A program made the position numbers and the translations under genes. Source: Corella eumyota (lineage: Eukaryota; Chordata; Ascidiacea; Phlebobranchia; Corellidae). From it: a stretch of DNA of 64,000 nt. Under the pieces are notes generated by a model. That model was given only the letters and a program-made list of their open reading frames with translations. It was not told the DNA's origin and made no database searches. The DNA is taken from positions 14,903,671-14,967,670 of the forward strand of contig OY720101.1 in the NCBI GenBank assembly GCA_963082875.1, read 5' to 3'. Within the stretch, counting starts at the first letter, position 1, and the number at the start of each line of letters is the position of its first letter. Shown one piece after another: positions 12,401-21,205 of the stretch.

Positions 12401-15400
12401 GCCAACACTTAATCAGCAACTCAATTACCTGGCACTTAACATCTATAATAAACCAAACTGCCACAGGCAACTCGAGACTGGGTTGGGGTAACTGATGTTA
12501 CTCAATGTTTAGGTTGTGAAGTCAACCTTCCACAATAAAGATAAATAAATATCTAATAAGAAAAAATTAGAATTAACTATAATTTTGTAACAATCTTGTG
12601 TTAAAATCATAAAAATATTTTATTTTAAAATTTGAATAATTTTTTTTTTCTAGAAAAAGCTGCACCTATCTGATGTAGGTGAATATGGAAAAGTCCTTTA
12701 TTCCTATCTTGTCCATGTTTCAAAACTACAACCTTCAATCTATAAGATTACAGCTACCCAGTTCATTGAACTTTACACCAAATGTTTAAAAAGTTGTGTG
12801 CGTGGTAAAAGCAGCAGTGGAAGCACTGGGAATCCAACTAATGTTGTGTTAAAGGTAATGAGTTTTACTTTAAACTTTTGTTAAGTCAAGTAAATTAAAT
12901 TTTTTTTTTGATGGCAGCGTGGTGTAGTAGTCAGTAGCCAGAAGACTTGCTGCCCTACATGAGGTTGTGGGTTTAATTCCTACTGCCCTCATGGTGTAGC
13001 ATCCTTGAGTAGGCGTTATGAACTGTACAACTGTACCCTGCTGAGCCAACACTTAATCAGCAGCATAATTATCGGGCAATTATAATCAATAATATCCCAA
13101 ACTGTCAAAGGTAATTTAAAACTGGGTGGGGGTAACTGTTGTTACTCTATGTTTAAGTCGCAAGATCGACCTTTCCACTTTATGGTTAAATAAATAAACA
13201 ATAAAATATACCAACACATCCAAAGTTACAAGTAACAGGTTTAATGTGTTATTTTTTTTCTATTTTAGTCTAGAGTTATTGAACTTAACCAGAAGTTGAC
13301 GGAAGAAATTTTGAAATGCGTTGATGAAAATATGCTCGACAGCGACGCCCTAGTGTTCAAAACTCTCATCTCACTACACCATCTTGTGGAAAAACGGCAA
13401 ATCACTGAAAATGAAGTAGGCAGGCTTACAAACTCAAATCTAATCCAGGTAAGTCTTAAGTTTAAATTATTTATAAAATAAATACTAGTCGATGGCCCGC
13501 CCTTAGGTCAGAATTTAAATTGTTATAATATGGTCGCAACTCTTAACTAATATACCACAAAGCCCACCACAAATAAATTTGTTATTTCGTGGGCCGTTTA
13601 ATTGCACATACATCTGTGTATATAACAACTACTAAACTCTATTATATAAAACTTATAAGCTTGGTTAAAACAAGTCTTATATAAAACACTTCAGTTTAAA
13701 TTACAAAATAAGTAGATTTTTCAGTTTTTTTTACACCAAAATTAATATTTTTTTAGGACAGCATTTTAGCCCAGAATAGCCATGATGATTTTGATTCCTT
13801 AGTTAAACCTTTATGGATGGAAAAGTCGAGCTGGAATGACCTGATTAATCTTGAGCTCACTAAACCAGTGTTTTCAGGTGTTTGTCGATCTATTTCAACC
13901 AAGCCTTTAAGATGGAAGGAATATTTGTCTTCAACACCTGTTCTGTTGGGGAAAGTACCTTACAACAGATTACATAGTAAGTGATTATTTAAGTTTAACG
14001 TTTATAAATGGCTCTAAATCTTGTTGTCAAAAAGTCATTTTTATAATTTCTGGAGTAAACTCTATTAGGGTAGTGATATCTTTACTACATAAAGTCCTGG
14101 GTTTAATCCTCACCGCTCTCATGCTGAAGTGCCCTTAAGTAAGGTTCTATAAACAATATAAACTCCTGCTGAGCCAACACTTAATCAGCAGCTTAATTAT
14201 ATATCAGTCAATTATAATCTATATAGTATCCCAAACTATTAAAATCAACTCGAGACTGGGTCAAAGGAACATACTACTCTATATTTAAGTTGTTAAGTCG
14301 ACCTTTCCACATCGACGATATTTAATTTAAAAAAATAAATTTGTTCAAATTGTTTTTAGGTCTTACAACCGGCCAAAAAGCTTTGCTATGGAGAACAGTG
14401 TGCCCTGATGTGTTCAGCCACGTTGTGGTTGATTTAAACAATGCTGCACTGGGTAGTACAGCTTCTGTCTCACATATATTCGACATTGAAAATATTCTAG
14501 AAGATTTGTCATACAAGAGGCCTTGTGTATTCTTTGTTTCTTCCAACGAAAAAGGTAAAATTAACCTAAACATAGAGTAACAACAGTTACTCCGACCCAG
14601 TTTCAAGTTGAATAAGGCAGTTTAGGATATTATAGATTGTAATTGCCCGATAAATATATACTGCTAATTAAGTGCCAGCTTAGCAGAAGTTTATACTGTT
14701 TATAGCACCTTACTCAAGGGTGCTACAGCATGAGATCAGTGGGGATTGAACCCACAACCTCATGTGATGTAGCAAGTGTTCTTACTACTACACCATGCTA
14801 CCAGTTATATATAGACTTCACATATAATTGTGAGAATACATTAAATTTAACTTTGTTGTATTTAAAAATTTAGATTCATTTTTTCAACCTGCGCTTCATG
14901 TCCAAGAAAAATCCCAAATTGAAGGAATTGAATATGTAGAAAAGTAAGTAGAAAAAATTACCATTTTTAATGTTTACATTAGAATATCTAAGTTAGGCTA
15001 TTTAGGTTAAGTCTTATTTCTATTTGTTAAAATTTTTTTTGTAAATTAGATCTGCCATATTTGATTCCAAGATAGGAGATGTGCTTGAAGAATGCATGGT
15101 AAATGGAAGGTGGCTACTTTTAAACAACTGTCATCTTACTGTTAAATGGCCTGAGAAATTCTTACATCTTCTAACAATACTTGTCAACAGCAACCACACT
15201 CTTGGTGAAGATGGCTCTAACTTAGCTCTAGATAAACATGAGATTGTAATTAGATCAATATCAACTACAACTGAGCAGCATACCCAAAGTACAGTCCCTA
15301 CAGTCTCTAGTAATGAAACTGGAAGTTCTGAGACACAAATAAGGTTTAAAAACCTGCTGTGTCATGCCAATTTTAGGCTGTTCGTGGTTGCACGCAAGAC

Positions 15401-18400
15401 ATCAAACCTGGACCAAATTCTTCCTGGGATGGTGATGCAACATAGTAAGTTTGTTGCTATGGAGATACCATTCTACCATCGTGATTTGGCCGAGAAAATG
15501 CACAAGACAATAACAACTGGTGTCCTGAAAACTGATTTGCCACCGAAAGAGTTATGCTTACCAGATTTGGGCAACTCAACCAAGCCTCTTAACTCAGATC
15601 TTACCATTTTAAAAAAGAAGTTATGTCTACAATTGTCCTTGTTACAAGCTATACTGTTAGAGCGTTTGTTTTTTAAGTCATCAGCTTTCGCTAGGCAGTG
15701 TGTATGGAATGATTCTGATTTAAATGGTGCTTGGAAGGTGATTGTTCAATCTGAAACCTGTGAAATTGCGCAGAAACTTTGCCATGCAATAATGCTAAAC
15801 CACATCCCAGAGAATATGTAAGTAGATTAGCAATTAGCTTGTTTCAAGCAGTTATTATGCTAAAAGTACATCAAGTGTAATAATGTATCTTTAAAGCATT
15901 TTATCTATAAGTATAACATTGATAAAGAGCTCTTATTACTATATTTCATAACTCAATCAGGTTTTTAGTAAACTTTTGATATTTAGCTTTTAAAATAAAT
16001 TTTTGTTTTAAAATTTAAAACTCACAAATATTTTTAGGGACTTTGCAAGAGCTGGTGAAATAGTAAGACAATGTATGTTAACATCTCCTAATGAGATTGA
16101 AAACAAAAGCCTAATGTTGGATGTTTTATCCTTAATTAAAGAAGGATTTGAAGCCTTGCTACAGGTTCGTATATTTAATATTTGTTAAAACTAAAGATAT
16201 ATTACTGACAGTTTTATTTTTATCCTCTATATTTTAATCCTCAATGTGGGAAAGTTGAATGCGCGACTCAAACATAGAGTAACATCAGTTACCCTGACCC
16301 AGTCTTGAGTTGCCTATGCCAGTTTGGGATACTCTAGATTATAATTGCCCGATAATTATGCTGCTGATTAAGTGCTGGTTCACCAGGAGTTCGTACCCTT
16401 TATAGCGCTTTACTCAAGGACGCTACAGCATGAGATCAGTGGGGATTGAACCCACGACCTCATTTGTGGTGTAGCAAGTGTTCTTGCTACTACACCACGC
16501 TGCCAGTTGTAATGTTGTAGCAAATTCTAAGTTTGGCTGCATTTAGATTGTTAAAGTACTGTTTGTTTTAGCGAACAAACATTGGGTTTAATTTTTGTTA
16601 GGGGTGTTTCGTAGATTACCTATGGTGGCTCTATTTAAAAAAAAGTCTAATTTTACTTTATGATATTTTATAGAAACCAGACTTACGAAAGTTAGGGCTT
16701 CAAAATTCAGCAGATGTTGAAATTACTAAATCAGAGAGCCTTCAACTTCTACAAAATCTTGAATACATTTCCTTGATTCAATCTATTGAGAAGGGAAATA
16801 TGGAAGCTTTAACTGATAACAAACTGGTTGTATCCAGCAACGAGATGTACTCAAAGCGAAATTTGGAGAACTTACTTGCTCAGGTAAACATAAAAGTTAG
16901 TTAAGTGTAATAAAATGATGAAAACTGAGACATTTTTATTCGCTTAAGAAATTTAATAATACTAAGAGCTGAATAGCACAATTAACTACACAAGATATAA
17001 AGTGTAATATTTTTTGCTTTCGTGCTGTAGCTTATATTAATGTCTGTACTGACTTATAAATATAAGACAAACCAATAATAAAGGGTCTTTAATATACCAA
17101 ACTGGCAAAGGCAACTCAAAATGGATTAGGTTATTAAAAATTACTATACTTTTGGTAAGTAAATCACAAAATGTTCAAACATTTCTAATTTATATTTGTA
17201 GTTAAACGAGACAGCCAAACCAAAAGTTAACAACTCTATTATATCTCCTTGTATGAGAGAGTTTTATGCAGCAGAGGTTGAAAGATTGGAAACCGTTATT
17301 CATATTGCCCAAACCGATTTGTCTGCTGCACTGTTAGTTTTAAAGGGAAAAACTGAGGTTTGTTTGTGATAAGTTTAATTTTTAGGAATAAAATGTATCT
17401 GTATTTTATGTATTTACTTTTCCTCGATGTGGGAAGGTAAATTACACCTAAACATAAAGTAACATCAGTTACCCCGACCCAGTCTTGAGTTACTTTTTAG
17501 TTTGGGATATTATAGATAATTATGCTGCTGATAAAGTGCTGGTTCAGCAGGAGTTCATATCATTTATAGTGGCTTACAAATAGACACTACAGCATGAGAA
17601 CAGTGGGAATTTAACCAAGGACCTTATGTAAGAAAGCCAAGTATTATGACCACCACTCAAAAGACTGACAGTAAGTTTTAATTTAAACAACTTGTTAATA
17701 TTCTAAAATAATTAATTTTTTTACAGGCAACTGAGCCTATGCAAAAACTTCTAATATCTGTGTTAAAAAACGAGATTCCTAAACATTGGATCAAATATCA
17801 TCATTCATTCTTTCGATTTCATATCACCCAGACCTTGTCAACATTTATCCAAAGACTTGACCAGAGAGTTGTCATGCTTGAAATGTACATGCATGTTGCT
17901 TGTTTCAGTTCAGTAGAGGCAGCGTTATCACCACAGGTAAGTGTTAAAGTAAACGGATTAATCTTTATTTTAGATGACCTGATATCTCGGGTTCGATTAC
18001 TACTGCTGCCTTGTTTTAGCATCTTAGTGTTATCATAGATTTTTATTAAGTAGGCCTTGATATTTTGTGGAAATGTTAAGTGGGGGTAAGCCTTATAGTT
18101 ATGAGTTTGATTATAACCAGCAGCGTGGTGTAGTGGTAAGAACACTTGCAATACCACATGAGGTCCTGGTTTGGTCCTCAGTGCCCTTAAGTAAGGGGTC
18201 ATAAACGGTATAAACTCTTGCTGAGCCAACACTTAATCAGCAGCATAATTATCGGGCAATTATAATCTATAATATTCCAAACTACCACCAGCAACTCGGG
18301 ACTGGATCGGGGTAACAAAGTTACTTTATATTTAGAAAAAAAATGGGCTAAAAAATGTATTGGGTTAGATTTTTATTGCTTTTATATTGTAGCCTGTTAA

Positions 18401-19925
18401 ACTACCATACTACCACTATCGTCTTTATCGTTTAAAATCCTGCATTTATACTACTACATAAGATATAATACAACAAAATCAACTTGACTTTACAGAATAG
18501 TCACCTTACATCAAGCAGTGTCGAAACATTTTCTACTTTAAAGTTATTTGCTTACAACTTAGCTGTGTTCACCCGACCTGACTTGTTCCTACAAAGCATT
18601 ATCTTTGCTGTGGCTAGATCCAAGTTCCATGATGCTCATAAATATTATTTTGTTAAGCAGGTATGCTTGAATTTAATAAATTTTTTGTTAAAAGTTTAAG
18701 GTATTAATTTTGTAATTTTAATAATAGTAGCATTGCAGCTTGGTGTAGTGGTAAGAACACTTGCCACACCACGTGAGGTCGTTGTTTTAATCCTCACTGC
18801 TTAAATACTGTAGCTTTCTTAACTAAGGTGCTATGAACCGTATAAATTTCAAGGCAACTCGAGGCTGGGTCAAAAAACAAATGTTACTCTATGTTTAGGT
18901 CGTAAAATTGACCTTTCTATATAGAGAATTAAAAAAAAATGTTTGCATGTACTTTATTAAGTCGTTTTGTAATTGTTAAAATTCTATTAATAGATATTAT
19001 CAAACTTGTTTAGCAATTTTTTCTGTATGTGATTTGCAATGACGAATTATTAGTAAGTTTTTGGTGTCAACTTTTAGCTAATAAATTTTTAAATTGTCAC
19101 AACAAAGAAAAATTAATATTTTTTAAAGGACTCGCTTAAACTTAACATTTTAATTTACAGTTTCTTACCAAACAAGCGACTATTCCAAGTTCCAAGCCTG
19201 AAACAACGTTTGAGGTAATTTATTTAGAAGGTTTGCATCTACACAGAGCTACGTTCGATGAAAAACTTGGTTTGATTCAAGACACAAGACGTGAGAGAAG
19301 TTGTAAGATGCCGGTACTTAAGTTAACAGCTCAGAAGAAGCCTCAATATTTAAGGTAGTGTACTATAGCCAAAATACATAAAACATTAAATTATTTTTTT
19401 TGTATATATCTTTATCTTCGATGTGGAAAGGTCGACTGCGCGACTTAAACATGGAGAAACATTACTTACCCCGACCCAGTATCGAGTTGCTAGTGGCAGT
19501 TTGGAATCTATATAAAAAATTGAGCTGCTGATTAAGTGCTGACTTAGCGCCTTACTCAAGGGCGCTATAGCATGAGAGCAGTGAGGATCGGATCCACGAC
19601 CTTATGTAGTGTAGAAAGTGTTCGAACTATTATTCCCCTATATAGCAGCTATGCTACAAAAAGGTGTTTTTAAAATGATAAAATTTAGTTAAGCCATTTT
19701 TTAAATTGTAAAAGGTCTTCGCTTGCCCAAAAAAGCGATATCACCGAAACCCAAAATTCCGAATATTCGACCTACGATTGCCCGGTTTGGTTGAACGAAG
19801 ATGTTACCCCACCCATGCATTGTGCCAATGAAGTAATTACTACTGTTCAACTAGCCAGTGACCGTAACTGTGCCAACTGGGTAACCAAAGGCGTTTCCAT
19901 ATCTTGCTCTATTGAAAATACCTAA
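407..19925 (+). CDS. Divergent dynein heavy chain, C-terminal 2,206 residues (possibly DNHD1-like)
   Basis: Thirty-four GT-AG exons keep one frame to the stop at 19923-19925: 407-486, 876-1041, 1470-1707, 2078-2199, 2602-2814, 3306-3402, 3875-4020, 4301-4414, 4584-4701, 5050-5302, 5735-5919, 6390-6483, 6776-6948, 7397-7511, 8007-8198, 8554-8739, 9406-9649, 10101-10255, 10655-10882, 11309-11773, 12150-12281, 12654-12854, 13269-13448, 13757-13976, 14360-14554, 14874-14943, 15050-15817, 16038-16164, 16674-16883, 17202-17357, 17727-17936, 18496-18660, 19161-19354, 19715-19925. The tail, linker and AAA1-3 lie left of the window. Dynein heavy chains are ATP-driven microtubule motors. The order AAA4, stalk, AAA5, AAA6, C-terminal domain is visible. 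The AAA4 P-loop is lost and AAA5 carries a long acidic insert, so I favour the divergent DNHD1 type over a standard axonemal DNAH; that assignment is inference. The unbroken frame across 34 exons argues for a living gene. Confidence 0.9.
565..790 (+). mobile_element. Old SINE, dynein intron 1
   Basis: Recognisable by TTGATTCCCACT, CTGTCAAAGGCAACTTATGA and the GAGGTTGACC tail motif; many changes. Confidence 0.6.
1165..1352 (-). mobile_element. SINE without head, dynein intron 2
   Basis: Tail and body to the GCGCC block; tRNA-like head absent. Confidence 0.8.
1751..2030 (+). mobile_element. SINE, dynein intron 3
   Basis: Complete; B-box GGTTCGATCTC slightly changed. Confidence 0.88.
2393..2545 (-). 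repeat. R2 dispersed repeat, dynein intron 4
   Basis: GAGTTGCAACCATATTACAA core and CTATCAACTAGT end present. A decayed SINE head may lie just before it (2250-2325). Confidence 0.7.
2926..3206 (-). mobile_element. SINE, dynein intron 5
   Basis: Complete, from ATCCTTGATGTAG tail to GCTGCCGG head. Confidence 0.9.
3612..3815 (-). mobile_element. Decayed SINE, dynein intron 6
   Basis: Landmarks CATCCCTGACCCAATTTCAA and CTACACCATGCTGCTGG remain; middle shortened. Confidence 0.7.
4800..5013 (-). mobile_element. SINE with internal deletion, dynein intron 9
   Basis: The TAATTGCCC block is missing between GGGATACT and TAGCAGGAGG. Confidence 0.8.
5395..5415. repeat. (TA)n microsatellite, dynein intron 10
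   Basis: About ten TA dinucleotides, possibly grown from the A/T-rich tail of the adjoining SINE. Confidence 0.85.
5415..5575 (-). mobile_element. Truncated SINE, dynein intron 10
   Basis: Body only, with the dimethyl-like ACCTAAACATAGAG block lost. An R2 end fragment follows (about 5600-5640). Confidence 0.65.
6085..6358 (-). mobile_element. SINE, dynein intron 11
   Basis: Complete with substitutions. Confidence 0.88.
6991..7275 (+). mobile_element. SINE, dynein intron 13
   Basis: Head GTGTGTAGTGGTCAGAACAC and a B-box GGTTCGATCCC; A-rich tail. Confidence 0.88.
7600..7876 (-). mobile_element. SINE, dynein intron 14
   Basis: Diverged but complete. Confidence 0.8.
8771..9060 (+). mobile_element. 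Reference copy of the tRNA-derived SINE, dynein intron 16
   Basis: Best intact example in the window, about 290 bp. The head has an A-box-like TGGTGTAGTGG and a B-box GGTTCAATCCC at the spacing of a tRNA promoter. Next come a GCGC-containing hairpin region (GCGCTCTTGAGTAAGGCGC), a middle block with GCACTTAATCAGC, and a conserved 3' block (CAACTCGAGACTGGGTCGGG, then TGTTACTCTATGTTTAAGTC). It ends in an A-rich tail. A pol III transcript moved by a LINE's machinery is the known mode for such SINEs. The resemblance to Ciona Cics-1 is from memory. Confidence 0.9.
9130..9250 (+). mobile_element. Old SINE head fragment, dynein intron 16
   Basis: AGTTCGATTCTCACTGCTTT and CATAGCATTTTTGTGTAAGG only. 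Confidence 0.6.
9715..9872 (-). mobile_element. SINE with large internal deletion, dynein intron 17
   Basis: Tail joined to head; central 120 bp missing. Confidence 0.8.
10375..10555 (-). mobile_element. SINE without head, dynein intron 18
   Basis: Ends at CAAGGGCGCATTG and runs straight into an R2 fragment (10555-10612). Confidence 0.8.
10555..10612 (-). repeat. R2 fragment, dynein intron 18
   Basis: TTGCGACCATATTACAACAA followed by the GGGACTATCG end. Confidence 0.65.
10927..11200 (+). mobile_element. SINE, dynein intron 19
   Basis: Starts within the A-box; rest complete. Confidence 0.85.
11774..12149. other. Dynein intron 20, nothing recognised
   Basis: 376-bp AT-rich intron. No SINE or R2 similarity that I can see. 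Confidence 0.5.
12335..12550 (+). mobile_element. SINE lacking most of its head, dynein intron 21
   Basis: Begins near CCCAACTGCTCTCATGC. Confidence 0.85.
12913..13200 (+). mobile_element. SINE, dynein intron 22
   Basis: Complete; short duplication in the A-box area (GTAGTCAGTAGCCAGAAG). Confidence 0.88.
13484..13640 (+). repeat. R2 dispersed repeat, dynein intron 23
   Basis: Shows the left end best: CTAGTCGATGGCCCGCCCTT, then ATAATATGGTCGCAACTCTT. Confidence 0.75.
14065..14328 (+). mobile_element. SINE, dynein intron 24
   Basis: A-box lost; B-box and body present. Confidence 0.85.
14562..14804 (-). mobile_element. SINE next to the exon 25 donor
   Basis: The SINE body begins about 8 bases after the exon, so positions just past the GT may derive from it. 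Tail missing. Confidence 0.82.
16228..16510 (-). mobile_element. SINE, dynein intron 28
   Basis: Full length and little changed. Confidence 0.9.
17013..17145 (+). mobile_element. Very old SINE, dynein intron 29
   Basis: CCAAACTGGCAAAGGCAACT is the clearest block. Confidence 0.5.
17415..17672 (-). mobile_element. SINE, dynein intron 30
   Basis: Several small gaps in tail and head. Confidence 0.85.
18117..18336 (+). mobile_element. SINE, dynein intron 31
   Basis: Good head; tail cut after TTTATATTTAG. Confidence 0.88.
18733..18930 (+). mobile_element. SINE with internal deletion, dynein intron 32
   Basis: Middle block missing between CCGTATAAATTTC and AAGGCAACTCGAGG. Confidence 0.85.
19405..19640 (-). 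mobile_element. SINE, dynein intron 33
   Basis: Middle shortened; head present but decayed at its end. Confidence 0.82.
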
Positions 19926-20054
19926 CTATTTTTAAAGTGTTTAAATAGATGTTACCTAGAGATTTTACGTTAAGTTCATTATACCTTTATTTAAATTGCT
20001 GTGTTATTTTATACCTTTTTGTGTTGTTGATATTTATAGAGTTTTTTAAATAAA
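19926..20054 (+). terminator. Dynein 3' UTR start with polyadenylation signal
   Basis: A canonical AATAAA lies at 20049-20054, about 125 bases after the stop. A second one at about 20788-20793 (AATAAAG) could mark a longer transcript. The choice is inferred from position only. Confidence 0.5.
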
Positions 20055-20837
20055 GTAGGGCTTTAAACTATATTGTAGAGAGTTCTAGAAATAGCTCTAC
20101 GGGCAAGTATATTTAAGCCTATGTTAAACGTAAGTCGACGTATCCTGCTTTAAGACCTACACTCTTTTGTTTTTGTGTAACCAATTTAGGCAAACGTTTT
20201 GTAAGCGTTTTTAACTTGGCTGTTTATGCTAGGCTAACACTATAGGTATGTAAAGTTTTCTTGGCTTTTAAGATACAGATAGAAATTAAGCGTAAAAGAA
20301 AACAGTATATATATTTTAATGTAGAAATGTTCTTATAATATCAAATTAGTTGTAATAGTAGTCTTAAGTATCACAACAATATTCTGGGTCTAATATAGTT
20401 TTTTGTTTGCGTAATCTAGCTTGCTTGTTATTAAGTACAAGTTTAAGTAAATAATAATGGATTTCTTTAAGAGCATTTGATGCTTTGTATTAGATTTGCT
20501 AAAAAGGTAGAAAAAATTTATTATTTACGCTTAGGCCTATTGTATTATATGTAAGCTTAAACTATAAAAAAATGGCTAAATTTAATTAACTTGACATATT
20601 TTTTGATAAATAATATTAAACAGTCTGCACAATATTTAACTGTTGTAACCCACTACCATGGGAATGGCTATTGTTATATGTTCGTGTGATATTAACATTT
20701 GTTTTTATGAAGTTGTAGAAATCTTAGTTTTTTTATTATATATAAAACTTTATAAAATTTATCTTTATCTTGGTACAGGTTAAATTGAATAAAGTTGCAA
20801 AGTTTAGTTCTTATAAGAACGAGTTTTTATTTGTCTC
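20055..20837. other. Convergent intergenic stretch, no gene seen
   Basis: AT-rich sequence between the ends of the dynein gene (+) and TPR-like copy 1 (-). I see no coding signature and no SINE. The part around 19975-20198, including the first poly(A) signal, has a near-copy at 27410-27636. From about 20838 the sequence matches the stretches after 35610 and 61321, so the tandem unit starts there. Confidence 0.6.
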
Positions 20838-21205
20838 AAGTTATATTTTGATTTTGTTAAACTTAATTTTAAATAATGTTTAACTCTTGATTGTAACAAT
20901 TGAGGATAAAGTTTAATTTTTAAATTTATTCAAGCACAACTACGCGCAAGCAAAAATCACTAAATATTAATGGATATAAAAACAAAATAAATTCATATTT
21001 TAAAACAATAATTAAACAAGCAATTATATTTAATTATGTACAACAAAACAATATTTAAACAAAAAGATCTTTAACAATATGTTAAACTTGGTTTTAGTAT
21101 TGTATTTGTATGGACCATGATTTGTAACACATTTAAAATAATTTGAAGTTGTTTTAAAATAACTAATTTGTTGAATTTTGCTGGGTTTTGTATTTAATTG
21201 GAATT

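Larger units (their letters stand above)
11309..15817 (+). other. End of AAA5 and AAA6 of dynein
   Basis: Exons 20-27. Exon 20 carries PNFCLYLSISMS and LQEKLESVVLGQERSEFE, matching the family's NFRLYITTK and LEDQLLG-VV--ERPELE. YGKVLYSYLVHVSKLQPSIY (exon 22) opens AAA6. Exon 27 carries GRWLLLNNCHLTVKWPEKF, the counterpart of WVLLQNCHL, and NFRLFVVARKTSN, the counterpart of FRLWLTS. Exon 27 is the longest exon (768 nt) and contains a Ser/Thr-rich insert near 15240-15330. Confidence 0.8.
16038..19925 (+). other. Dynein C-terminal region
   Basis: Exons 28-34. Exon 30 (REFYAAEVERLETVIHIAQ) fits the QEMERYNKLL-I helix before the C-terminal domain. Exon 32 fits FWLSGFFNPQGFLTAVLQ. Exon 33 has the VIYLEGLHLHRATFDEK segment that corresponds to VYGLFLEGARWD, followed by a conserved MPV. 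The end CANWVTKGVSISCSIENT matches the family's HWIKRGVALLCQL finish, which supports the stop at 19923 as the true C-terminus. Confidence 0.85.

Noticed and set aside
17819-18232. 137-residue minus-strand open frame
   Set aside because: Antisense to a dynein exon and a SINE.
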